Both the position numbers and the translations under genes were made by a program. Below, in pieces: positions 26,230 to 34,443 of a DNA stretch of 64,000 nucleotides. Each line of letters starts with the position of its first letter. Positions within the stretch are counted from its first letter, which is position 1. The notes under the pieces are model-generated. The model ran no database searches. It saw only the letters and a program-made list of their open reading frames with translations, and was not told the origin of the DNA. The stretch comes from Cysteiniphilum litorale (GTDB taxonomy: Bacteria > Pseudomonadota > Gammaproteobacteria > Francisellales > Francisellaceae): contig NZ_QLIQ01000006.1 of assembly GCF_003428165.1 (NCBI RefSeq), positions 1 to 64,000 of the forward strand, in the 5' to 3' direction.

Positions 26230-27783
26230 TTAAAACCTTTCCACTGCCAAATCTGCCATATTGCGCTGTTTGTCATCAAAACTCATCCCAATTAAATAAA
26301 TTGGTTTATTATAAGACTCATACTTTTGTGCATATTGACGTGATTTGATCTGTGCAACAGCCTTTTTGGCATCACCATATTTCTGTAGTTTAAACTCCAT
26401 AATCATCACCTTATCTGACATCACAAGTGTTAAATCAATTCTCCCATGACTTGTTACATCTTCAGCAATTAAATCATAGCCGAGTGCAGCCAAAAAGCTA
26501 TAAACAATACTGGCATAAAATCCCTCGTACCTCTCAATATCATTATTGCGATACCAATCATGGGGAATGCTTGCAAAGTGACTACATATAATTTCACCTA
26601 AGCGCTCGAAATCATTTTTTTCAAAAGCGCCAATCATATGATCTATCACTTGATTTTTCTTACTGTCATTTGTTGCTATTGTTGCTAGGCTGTTATTAAG
26701 GCTATATTTGACCTCATAATTTGGATACCCTAACCGATAAGCAATGACATGCCCACGGAGAAACATTTCTTTAATCGTTAAATATCCTGTCTGAAATAAA
26801 AGTGTTTCAATCGGCATATTATCAACATCAAAGGTTCTCAACAAATGCTCGTTGACCACAACACTTTCAAAATCAGGAATAAAATAGCGATTCTTTTGCA
26901 CCATTTTCACTAGAAATGTTGGTGTTGCTGTTTCAAACCAATAATTACGATAATGAAAATCTTTACTTATAAATAATAAGATATCAAAGGGATTATAGAC
27001 TTTTTGCTTTTCACTTCCTGCAAAATTATAACCATTATACCAACGTTTTAATAAGTGATAATCAACTTTACCTTGCTGCAAATACTCGTTAAAAGCCTCC
27101 ACCAATTCGACTTGATTATAACCACAAATATCAGCATATTTAGCATCTAAGGTTATATCGTCTAAATTATTTAAATCACTAAATAAGCTAACTTTACTGA
27201 ATTTAGATACCCCAGTTAGCATTACAAGCTTAATATATTCATCTTGCGCTTTAATCACACTATAAAAATTTTTTAAACGCTGGCGCATCGCTATAGCAAG
27301 ATCACTGTTATCAATATTGTCTAAGATCGGTTTATCATATTCATCGATTAGAACAACCACTTGCTGATACTTATTGCCAAGTGTATTAATGAGATAAGAA
27401 AATTTGCTACTGATTTCACTATAAGATTGTTCAACATTATAACGCTCATAATACGTATCGAGAAATGCACTAATCTTCTCATCCAAAAGTTGAGGGTTTG
27501 ATATATTTCCCTCTCCAAAACTAAAATGCAATACTGGATAAGTGACTTCCCAATTCCAATTTTTCTCAAGATGCAATCCATTAAACAATTCTCTGCTGCC
27601 TTGAAAAGCTTGCTTAATCGTATCAATTAATAATGACTTACCAAAGCGTCTGGGACGCGATAGAAAGTAACGCCCCGCGCCTTTGTTCACTAGCGTATCA
27701 ATATGTTTGGTTTTATCGATATAAACATAGTTTTCAGTAATAATTTTCTCAAAACTTGAGATACCAATAGGAAGTCTTTTCAT
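26230..27783 (-). CDS. AAA-ATPase-like / PD-(D/E)XK nuclease family protein (DUF1703 type), copy 2
   Basis: This 517-residue paralogue has the same layout as copy 1: P-loop-like RPRRFGKS at 43-50, Walker B LIDEYD, and the nuclease-like GRID and MEFK. Copies 1 and 2 are the same length without gaps and about 94% identical in protein. Differences cluster at about 116-123 and 224-246. DNA similarity stops at the gene ends, with unlike flanks. It lies in the toxin-antitoxin island upstream of the O-antigen operon, in the same orientation as copy 1. Function is unknown. Confidence 0.9.
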   Translation of the reverse strand: MKRLPIGISSFEKIITENYVYIDKTKHIDTLVNKGAGRYFLSRPRRFGKSLLIDTIKQAFQGSRELFNGLHLEKNWNWEVTYPVLHFSFGEGNISNPQLLDEKISAFLDTYYERYNVEQSYSEISSKFSYLINTLGNKYQQVVVLIDEYDKPILDNIDNSDLAIAMRQRLKNFYSVIKAQDEYIKLVMLTGVSKFSKVSLFSDLNNLDDITLDAKYADICGYNQVELVEAFNEYLQQGKVDYHLLKRWYNGYNFAGSEKQKVYNPFDILLFISKDFHYRNYWFETATPTFLVKMVQKNRYFIPDFESVVVNEHLLRTFDVDNMPIETLLFQTGYLTIKEMFLRGHVIAYRLGYPNYEVKYSLNNSLATIATNDSKKNQVIDHMIGAFEKNDFERLGEIICSHFASIPHDWYRNNDIERYEGFYASIVYSFLAALGYDLIAEDVTSHGRIDLTLVMSDKVMIMEFKLQKYGDAKKAVAQIKSRQYAQKYESYNKPIYLIGMSFDDKQRNMADLAVERF

Positions 27784-27851
27784 ATTTGCCTCAACTTGTA
27801 TAATTTTTAATTTTCAATGCTAAATTTTTAATTCACAATTCACAATCAAGT
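27784..27851. repeat. AT-rich spacer repeats between DUF1703 copy 2 and hipA
   Basis: This spacer holds ATTTTTAATTTTCAA, then AATTTTTAATTCACAATTCACAA. The first motif matches 26176-26190, and the AATTTTT unit matches 25371-25395. I see no clear promoter or terminator here. Confidence 0.5.
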
Positions 27852-29129
27852 TTACTCTAGCAACTGACGATTCTGTGCATAAACGTCATTTAACTTCTTC
27901 TGGATCATTTGTACCATTTGTTTGTTTACACCCAAACCATACGCACAGTCTTGCCAATATGAAAGCGCATCAACAACTGATTGAATATCTTTTTGGGCAT
28001 TTTGCCAAGAGGCATAATTCGCTACCTGCGCAAGTGATTGTATAGTTTTCAAAGGTGGCTTTCGACCATGGCCTTGAAACGCCATCATATGCTCATTATA
28101 AGGATTTGGACTAAAGGTCACGTCATAAAACGGGCTAGGCGACCATTCGTTATGTGCATTGAGTATAAATGCCCAGTTTTTGCTATGATCATCCTGATTC
28201 AGCGCAAATAGATTAAACATAGCACGTTTAAACTGTAGTTGAGCTGCCTGCGGTGAGTTACAAAGCGTTTGAGTCAGTTTAATAAGATCTTCATAGTCAA
28301 CAGATGGCACTCTGAAATCTGCATCAATCAATCCGCACAAACTATGAACATGAAGCCTCTTTTGATCAGCAATATCAAATCGCTTAAGTGCAATCCATGC
28401 TTGCTCTTGCATTAAACCAGTCACTCGCAGCACCTGAAAGTCCGGTACATTCAACCCAGCATTTTTTGCCATCTTCAAGTACGCTGCTTCACACAACCCT
28501 TCTTCGTGCCTTAACGGTAATGATTGAGAGGTAAATTTAATGATATACGGCTCTAAACCCGGGGAGGCTTTTGTACTTACCAAACTTAAATCTTCCGAAA
28601 TATAGATCTGCGCCTTGGGTCTTGCACCGCCTGAACTACCGACATTGACAAGCTCAGGCAAAACTTCATCTAAACTGCCTTCAAATAGCTTTTGTGCCTG
28701 ATGCCCTAACTCATGAATATTAATCCTACCTTTCTTTGCCTCTAGTTGATATTCCGAGCCAGGCACAAACAAGAATGCACCAATCGCACCGTCACCGACA
28801 AATGCTAAACGATCCAAAGGAGTCAATTGATGAGGCAAGATATTTTGTTGACGAAAAACACGATCCATCAGCAACATCCCCCAACCATCAGGCAATGCAT
28901 CTGCAAACACGCCATGTAGTCCATGATGCGGTGTTAAAGGCGCTTTTTGCAAATCCGAACTAAACTTCAGTGCAAATGGAGACAGGTTGGCGTGTTTTGC
29001 TAAGTATGTCTGATCATATTGAAAGTAAATCCCTGACTGGTTTTGCGCCAATTGCCCAACTTTAATTTTTTGGCTTAATGTTATTGACCTAAATACTTCC
29101 AGTGTTTTCTTTGCTATAAACTCACGCAT
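27852..29129 (-). CDS. hipA: HipA-family serine/threonine kinase toxin
   Basis: The 425-residue protein has the full HipA layout. An N-terminal subdomain precedes LPDGWGMLLMDR at 79-90, then the Gly-rich SSGGARPKA loop at 165-173. NQDDHSKN lies at 311-318 with the catalytic Asp, and metal-binding Asp336 is in FYDVTF. HipA kinases phosphorylate a translation factor such as a tRNA synthetase and slow growth. The HipB-like gene overlaps it by 8 nt upstream. No truncation or missing key residue is seen. The substrate of this one is unknown. Confidence 0.92.
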   Translation of the reverse strand: MREFIAKKTLEVFRSITLSQKIKVGQLAQNQSGIYFQYDQTYLAKHANLSPFALKFSSDLQKAPLTPHHGLHGVFADALPDGWGMLLMDRVFRQQNILPHQLTPLDRLAFVGDGAIGAFLFVPGSEYQLEAKKGRINIHELGHQAQKLFEGSLDEVLPELVNVGSSGGARPKAQIYISEDLSLVSTKASPGLEPYIIKFTSQSLPLRHEEGLCEAAYLKMAKNAGLNVPDFQVLRVTGLMQEQAWIALKRFDIADQKRLHVHSLCGLIDADFRVPSVDYEDLIKLTQTLCNSPQAAQLQFKRAMFNLFALNQDDHSKNWAFILNAHNEWSPSPFYDVTFSPNPYNEHMMAFQGHGRKPPLKTIQSLAQVANYASWQNAQKDIQSVVDALSYWQDCAYGLGVNKQMVQMIQKKLNDVYAQNRQLLE

Positions 29130-29400
29130 CTTTTAACACATCCTCAATCGTTTTATAGTTAGGCTCTTTATCCTGTCTTGTGAGCGCATCAATTTTGCTT
29201 AAATCATCAATAGTCTGCCAGATTAATAAAAACTGGCGTAACGAAATTCTGCCTGTCGTCTCGAAGTGCTTAATTGTCGCTGCTGGCACAGTACTACGCT
29301 CTTCGAGTTTATTGCGCGAATATTTTAGCGACTTACGCTTATTTTTAAGGTAATCTGCCAGTTTTTTTTGAACATCTGAAGTAGTAATAAAATGAAGCAT
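29122..29400 (-). CDS. hipB: HipB-like helix-turn-helix antitoxin
   Basis: This small regulator of about 92 residues has an XRE-like helix-turn-helix at about 17-55 (SRNKLEERSTVPAATIKHFE). It should bind HipA and repress the pair. I chose the ATG at 29400 because the longer frame would start with TTG at 29421 inside a likely operator. There is no strong ribosome site, so the gene may be weakly translated or leaderless. It overlaps hipA by 8 nt. Confidence 0.8.
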   Translation of the reverse strand: MLHFITTSDVQKKLADYLKNKRKSLKYSRNKLEERSTVPAATIKHFETTGRISLRQFLLIWQTIDDLSKIDALTRQDKEPNYKTIEDVLKDA

Positions 29401-29406
29401 AACAAA

Positions 29407-29438
29407 TCTAATTGGGCACAATAATGTCTAATTTTAGA
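29407..29438. promoter_or_regulatory. Candidate HipB operator
   Basis: TCTAATT occurs twice, at 29407-29413 and 29427-29433. The second lies in an inverted repeat, TCTAA-TT-TTAGA, at 29427-29438. The sites are 20 nt apart, about two helix turns, just upstream of the likely hipB start. That is the expected place for an autoregulatory operator. Confidence 0.45.
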
Positions 29439-29496
29439 TTAAAACCCTTAAAATAGATAATATTTTATCTGATTTATGCATTCTAAAGAGAGAAAA

Positions 29497-29793
29497 TCAA
29501 AACAATCTCACTGCTGTGCGATAAATCTCATCAGATAAAAGCTTATCTTTTGAGTGATAGGGCACCACATCCACTTCAGTTTGATCAAAGCTCATTTGCA
29601 GAAGTGCTGTTTTAAATTTCACTTTACACTGCCAAAATTGCTCTTTATCCATTTCAACATCAATGGCTAAATCAATATCACCACCGCTTAAGCTATGATT
29701 AGCACGGCTACCAAACAAATACACAGGCACTTCGCCAAAGCTTTGAGAAACGGCCTTTTTTAAAACGCTTTTCATTCGTTCAGATAATCTCAT
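29497..29793 (-). CDS. mntA: MntA-like nucleotidyltransferase antitoxin, pair 2
   Basis: This is a 98-residue minimal nucleotidyltransferase with Gly28-Ser29 in LFGSR and Asp39-x-Asp41 in GGDIDLAI. These positions are identical to those of the first MntA. It should AMPylate the HepT encoded just upstream. Start and HepT stop overlap by one base (TAATG). Here the order is toxin first, antitoxin second, the reverse of pair 1. Confidence 0.88.
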   Translation of the reverse strand: MRLSERMKSVLKKAVSQSFGEVPVYLFGSRANHSLSGGDIDLAIDVEMDKEQFWQCKVKFKTALLQMSFDQTEVDVVPYHSKDKLLSDEIYRTAVRLF

Positions 29794-30278
29794 TATTTAA
29801 GCACCTTGTGTTTCGCACAAAAAGCCAATGTATTATCATAATATGCCTTCAGCGCATCATAACGATCAACACAAAACTGTAAATCACGCAAGGCGTCTTC
29901 TAGCTCATCAGGATAATCGTGCGCTAATTCATTCCTAATCTCACGAATTTCTATCCAGTTCTCAAGAGAATCCAAAATGCCTTCTTTTACTGCATGATAT
30001 AACACTTCAGTCATTGCTTTAGCAGGAATCCCGACAAACCCAAACATCATTGACCAGATTTTAGCGCCTAAAAAATCCTGAACTGAGCTAAATCGCTTCA
30101 AATAAGCATCCAATACCGCCTTATCCTGCACTGCAAGATTCTCAAATATTTGTGGGTTATAAATATTTTGGCGTTTTAACATTTGGTCAATCAATGCTTT
30201 GTATTCATCGAGCGCCTTGATGTGTTTATTTAATTTATCCATTCTTTTAGCAAAAATTTGCAATCTCTCTGCAATCAT
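29793..30278 (-). CDS. hepT: HepT-like HEPN toxin, pair 2
   Basis: This 161-residue helical HEPN protein has RX4HXY as Arg115, His120 and Tyr122 (RNELAHDY), which is the RNase and AMPylation site of HepT. Sequence similarity to the first HepT is limited to the fold and the motif. The ATG overlaps the stop of the oxygenase gene by one base, and the stop overlaps mntA by one base. The three genes should therefore be translated together. Confidence 0.85.
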   Translation of the reverse strand: MIAERLQIFAKRMDKLNKHIKALDEYKALIDQMLKRQNIYNPQIFENLAVQDKAVLDAYLKRFSSVQDFLGAKIWSMMFGFVGIPAKAMTEVLYHAVKEGILDSLENWIEIREIRNELAHDYPDELEDALRDLQFCVDRYDALKAYYDNTLAFCAKHKVLK

Positions 30279-32599
30279 TAAACAGCGCCTTCCTTAATAT
30301 TAAAATCTAAACATAATTGTGCTAAAGCACCACTGATTTTTTGGTGTCGCTTAAGTGATATTGCATAAAGTTCATCATCTTTGGTCAAGACAAGTTTATG
30401 TGGACTACCTTGCCTTAAAGTTTCAATCTTTACCGGAACAGCTAAGTCATAAACCATACTGGATACATGTTGCCTTTTTGATTCCCCAATCGGCCAGGTT
30501 TTTGACTGTGCATTCTTATCATGCAAAAATCCACCCAGTTCATCACATAACTCACATTCACATGACTTTTCAAAAGTGATATACCAATCGTTTTCATCTC
30601 TAACACCTAAGTTTTTCTCTTCCTCAAGCGCCAACCGCACAAAACTAATAATGCGATCAATATCATATTGCACACGCATTTCTTTAGAAAGTGGGAAATA
30701 TCTCTCAATAACATCAACAAGTAGTAAGGAATCTAAATAAAGCTTTCTACTTAATATCACATCAATCACTTTATCATGCAGCACACGATCTTCTAGATTC
30801 AATGCAACATTTACAAGCTCTGACACTAAGTCATGTCTTAATTTGATTGACTTAGCATCAATACGCTCTCGTTTTCTTTCAAGTTGAATCTGCAAGCGCT
30901 CGACCTTTCGCTGTAATTGCATACTAAATAAAAAGCGCAATACCTCTTTATCAATAGAGATCTGGTGAAAAGCTTTTATTAATTTTGGAAAGTCATTAAA
31001 ACCATCCCATAAGCGCTCTTTTTCAATGAGCCTTGAAAACACCTCAATTAACCACTCTGCACTATATTTACCTGATAAATCATGCCAATCCTTTGTATAA
31101 TCTACGGCAATAAGCTTGATATCAAAGTTCTCCAGAATTTTTTTTGCTCGGGTTTTATCCGCTATATAGCTGACAAATTGAAACATTTCACCATATTGCT
31201 CAGGCGTTTCAACTTTTTTGATATAAGCACTCCACACACTTTCAAGCGCATCAATCTGGGCATGTAAATCAATTTCAAGCTTATCTATAGCAATTCCATC
31301 ACGCATTGGCTGATACAGTGCATTGATATAACTCAAGGGGTCAATTCCAAATAAAATAGCAGCAGCATCCTTTTTTTGCCACATTACAATAGCTGCACGC
31401 TTGTACCAACGATCCATGGTATTGCCATAATTCCCCATAAAACCTTCGTACTCACTATCATATGGCGTGAAATCCTCACCACTCACTGTGGCATGAACAT
31501 AGCAATCCTCAACATAGCATGTGTTAAAGTTCCGGTGATTCCCTTGTCGATCGAGCCAGTATTCAATCGTCGTCTCACTATCAATAATATCGTTTAAAAT
31601 ATAATTTGCCTCTTCAGATTCTTCATCTTCTTCCTCATCATCATAATACTTGCTACTATAAAAATCGTCATTATCATCATAGCAATCCCACGTCTCATGC
31701 GAGTCGACCAAGGTTAAATAAGCATCCAACTGATGCTTATCAGAGGCTTTTAATAAAGCTTCTACGCGCATCCGATCGGTGTTTTTCAAATGCTGCCAGC
31801 TCAATCCACTTTCGGTATATTCATGATCTAGTAAATAAACAAACTTTAATGGTTTGTCTTCATTTCTCCGCCAGCTTGGCAGCCAATCCCTTGTTGAGAA
31901 ATAATGTGCAATCGCTTGATCGATACGCTTATCAAAGTCACGCTCAGTTAAACTATTCATTTGACCTTTATAATTTTCTAGAATCAGATTGAATGTTAAT
32001 ACAACTCGATATCCGCTTTTTAATGACTTTACTTCATGGCGGCAATCTGCATAAAAAGAAAAGGCTTGAACAAGCTTACTTTCTTTGGCTGAGTCAAAAG
32101 TGTAGCTGCGCCCATTATGCTCGACAACGAGCTCACCACCGCTATGTTTTGTTGGCAACACAACAACCATTGTTGCCACCATATTATCAACTTTTTCACT
32201 ATCTTGATGTGGTTTAAAGAAGCATCCTGGCTCATACACCAACATATTATGCAAATCAACACTTAAACCTGTTTCATCCGGCAGCCCCAAATCACGTTTT
32301 ATCCGATCAAGCAATGGTTCAAACCCTTTACGCCATCCCATTTTGAGAATTTTAAATTTTGTTGGTTTGATTTCCCATACTTTACGAACAGATTCATCGA
32401 GAATTGTTTGCTCTTTTAACCCATATTTGGCAGGTTCTGCCAATGCAATAAGGGATTGAATTATCTCTGCTGTCAGTGGATATACTAAACGCCCTATTTT
32501 ATTGACATTAACCTGCAAATAACTGCCACTGATTGTCCTTTGCGCATAAAAATTACCTTTTGGCTCTAACGCCTCCAAGGCGGCTTGAATCTCGTTCAT
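30278..32599 (-). CDS. Large 2OG-Fe(II) oxygenase of unknown role
   Basis: The protein of about 773 residues has an N-terminal prolyl-4-hydroxylase-like dioxygenase domain. Iron ligands His131-x-Asp133 lie in KPHQDSEK, distal His188 in DCRHEVKS, and 2-oxoglutarate Arg198 in GYRVVLTFN. The remaining 550 or so residues are not recognised. They include an acidic Asp/Tyr-rich part at about 308-330 and a CECELC motif near 680, perhaps a metal site. I chose the ATG at 32599, which has AGG about 9 nt upstream. An ATG at 32608 and a TTG at 32632 are alternatives. It ends on the hepT start, so it is operonic with HepT-MntA. The substrate is unknown. Confidence 0.8.
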   Translation of the reverse strand: MNEIQAALEALEPKGNFYAQRTISGSYLQVNVNKIGRLVYPLTAEIIQSLIALAEPAKYGLKEQTILDESVRKVWEIKPTKFKILKMGWRKGFEPLLDRIKRDLGLPDETGLSVDLHNMLVYEPGCFFKPHQDSEKVDNMVATMVVVLPTKHSGGELVVEHNGRSYTFDSAKESKLVQAFSFYADCRHEVKSLKSGYRVVLTFNLILENYKGQMNSLTERDFDKRIDQAIAHYFSTRDWLPSWRRNEDKPLKFVYLLDHEYTESGLSWQHLKNTDRMRVEALLKASDKHQLDAYLTLVDSHETWDCYDDNDDFYSSKYYDDEEEDEESEEANYILNDIIDSETTIEYWLDRQGNHRNFNTCYVEDCYVHATVSGEDFTPYDSEYEGFMGNYGNTMDRWYKRAAIVMWQKKDAAAILFGIDPLSYINALYQPMRDGIAIDKLEIDLHAQIDALESVWSAYIKKVETPEQYGEMFQFVSYIADKTRAKKILENFDIKLIAVDYTKDWHDLSGKYSAEWLIEVFSRLIEKERLWDGFNDFPKLIKAFHQISIDKEVLRFLFSMQLQRKVERLQIQLERKRERIDAKSIKLRHDLVSELVNVALNLEDRVLHDKVIDVILSRKLYLDSLLLVDVIERYFPLSKEMRVQYDIDRIISFVRLALEEEKNLGVRDENDWYITFEKSCECELCDELGGFLHDKNAQSKTWPIGESKRQHVSSMVYDLAVPVKIETLRQGSPHKLVLTKDDELYAISLKRHQKISGALAQLCLDFNIKEGAV

Positions 32600-32753
32600 C
32601 TTTGTCATCCTATTGATTTTTGCCACTCGCAAAGCATTCTAATACAGCCTCGATATAAATACCATCACCTTCCCAACATCAACTAATTTCAAATCGGCAA
32701 TAGCTTCCAGCGCGCTTTCTGTTTACCATGTTGTCGTTTGATTATTTGATTTC

Positions 32754-33075
32754 ATGAAGTGAAATAGAGGCACAAAATCATCATAAACTTATTATTTTAG
32801 GATTAGGTTCTGCAGGATACACAGCCGCCATTTATGCCGCGCTTTGTTTACTGGGGCTACAAGATATTTGGCAGAATTCTGAGATCTTCAAGAATTTACG
32901 CGACTTTAAAAAGTACAAAGGGAAATGTGGTAATTGTGAGTACATTAAAATCTGCGGAGGCTGCAGAGCTCGGGCGCATTTTATGAGGGGTGATTATTTA
33001 GCTGAAGAACCGCTATGTCATTACACACCCAAGCGTCTGCGAGGAGAAACATCTAGTGCATTACACAGTTTATAG
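32754..33075 (+). pseudogene. Fused remnant of trxB 5' end and radical-SAM (NirJ/AhbD-like) 3' end
   Basis: After an ATG at 32754 and one extra A near 32757, the frame reads as the start of thioredoxin reductase: [20 protein letters not shown]. From about 32856 the same frame becomes the C-terminal SPASM-like cluster domain of a haem-type radical SAM enzyme, with [20 protein letters not shown] and [10 protein letters not shown], ending in TAG at 33073-33075. Without the extra base the start would read Met-Ser-Glu-Ile. A deletion probably joined two genes, then a frameshift followed. The 120 nt to its left hold nothing clear. Confidence 0.75.
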
Positions 33076-33252
33076 ATCAGTCTCTTGAAAATACACGGTC
33101 GCATTCTGGCGCTGAACAGATGGTGACTTGAAGTCTTTATTCATCATTTTATTGCCCATGACTGAGTTAGCTGGAAAATCTGTACCAGCTGCAATCGCCA
33201 TATTACCACTTAAAAACATTCCAATAACGATAATTGATAGTAACTTTTTCAT
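33070..33252 (-). CDS. Small secreted protein
   Basis: The 60-residue product starts with a classic signal peptide ([22 protein letters not shown]). The predicted mature part is about 38 residues, polar, without cysteine. An AAAGGAG ribosome site lies 7 nt before the ATG, strong evidence that it is translated. Its stop overlaps the fused trxB remnant on the other strand by 6 nt. I do not recognise the family. Confidence 0.65.
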   Translation of the reverse strand: MKKLLSIIVIGMFLSGNMAIAAGTDFPANSVMGNKMMNKDFKSPSVQRQNATVYFQETDL

Positions 33253-33358
33253 AACTAATCTCCTTTAGGTTCAAACACATCTTAGTCAGTTTCAAGTCTA
33301 GTAAGAGATTCCAAAAAATAAAATAACTGACCTAAAAAACAACAATTTCGCACAAAAA

Positions 33359-34405
33359 TTAGGTGATTAGCTTATATTTAGACGTCATAAACTTAATAAT
33401 CTGATAGTGATCATCCATAAGGCAATCGGACATTTTCTCAAGCACATCATCCAACTTAACCCACTTTACTGCCTTGGCATCATCCTGAGCAGTAACCTGC
33501 GGCAGCTCTTTTTGTGGCAGAGTAATCAACCCTAAATGCGTGATAACACGCCCGCGTAATGAGCGATCCGGATGATCAAAAACCTCTTGCGCTATCAGTG
33601 TTTGAGGTATTTCCTCTGATAAGATAGACAGCGTTGTTTCCTCCTCTAGTTCACGCAAAATACCATCAATAATACGCTCATCTTGATCTAGAAAACCACC
33701 AGGCAATGCCCATAGATTTTTGCCCGGTGCCTGCTTTCTTTGAATAAGCAATAAATGCTTGTTGCACAGCACCATTGCATCAGTAGTGACAAAAACAGGC
33801 TTAAATGGCGCATCTTGCCAAGATGCTTTGTAATTCTCAATATAATCAAACTCATCACACAATGCTTGATAACTGGCTGTTTGCATATAACTTTGCAAGG
33901 TTTTTAAACTGCCTTTGTCATCCTCATTGTCAATAAGATAATCTGAATCCAGCACATGATCTTTAAAGAACTTCACACGAAAATCTGTTGCATTAAAGTC
34001 ATCAAAATTAGTGACATCAATATGCTGCCATGCTGGAAAGCATTTCAAATAATAACTACTAGCGTCTTTTTGATGCCCTATAATCGCGATATGACTGTCT
34101 TTATCTGCGTACTTCTCAACTCGCTCTTGCGCTTCATTGCGCCAACCTGCTTCGTTATAAAACCAATCACTAACCGGTTCGATAATAATACGCTCCAGAT
34201 CAATATCCGAAGCTTTTAAATCAGATAAAATCATTGCGCGTCTATCTTCATAAGAGAAAGGGTTTTTTATACTTGGCGCCCTAAAAGCTGAACCAATTAA
34301 AATAATAACTTTTTCTGCATGCAACAATCCGTAACGTATATTGTGCAGGTGTCCAACATGAAACGGCTGAAATCGCCCGATAAACACAGCATAATCATAC
34401 TTCAT
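33359..34405 (-). CDS. nadM: Bifunctional NMN adenylyltransferase / Nudix hydrolase (NadM-Nudix)
   Basis: The protein of about 348 residues joins a nucleotidyltransferase domain and a Nudix domain. The first has GRFQPFHVGHLHN near residue 10, with the HxGH motif at 16-19. The second has a Nudix box, GGFLDQDERIIDGILRELEE, near 240-260. The fusion makes NAD from NMN and hydrolyses ADP-ribose-like compounds; Francisella tularensis has such a protein. I chose the ATG at 34405, which has a GGAAGAG ribosome site. A GTG at 34447, overlapping the upstream stop, would add 14 residues. Confidence 0.9.
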   Translation of the reverse strand: MKYDYAVFIGRFQPFHVGHLHNIRYGLLHAEKVIILIGSAFRAPSIKNPFSYEDRRAMILSDLKASDIDLERIIIEPVSDWFYNEAGWRNEAQERVEKYADKDSHIAIIGHQKDASSYYLKCFPAWQHIDVTNFDDFNATDFRVKFFKDHVLDSDYLIDNEDDKGSLKTLQSYMQTASYQALCDEFDYIENYKASWQDAPFKPVFVTTDAMVLCNKHLLLIQRKQAPGKNLWALPGGFLDQDERIIDGILRELEEETTLSILSEEIPQTLIAQEVFDHPDRSLRGRVITHLGLITLPQKELPQVTAQDDAKAVKWVKLDDVLEKMSDCLMDDHYQIIKFMTSKYKLIT

Positions 34406-34443
34406 TCTTTTTAACTCTTCCTGCTTGAGGCTAACCATTATTT

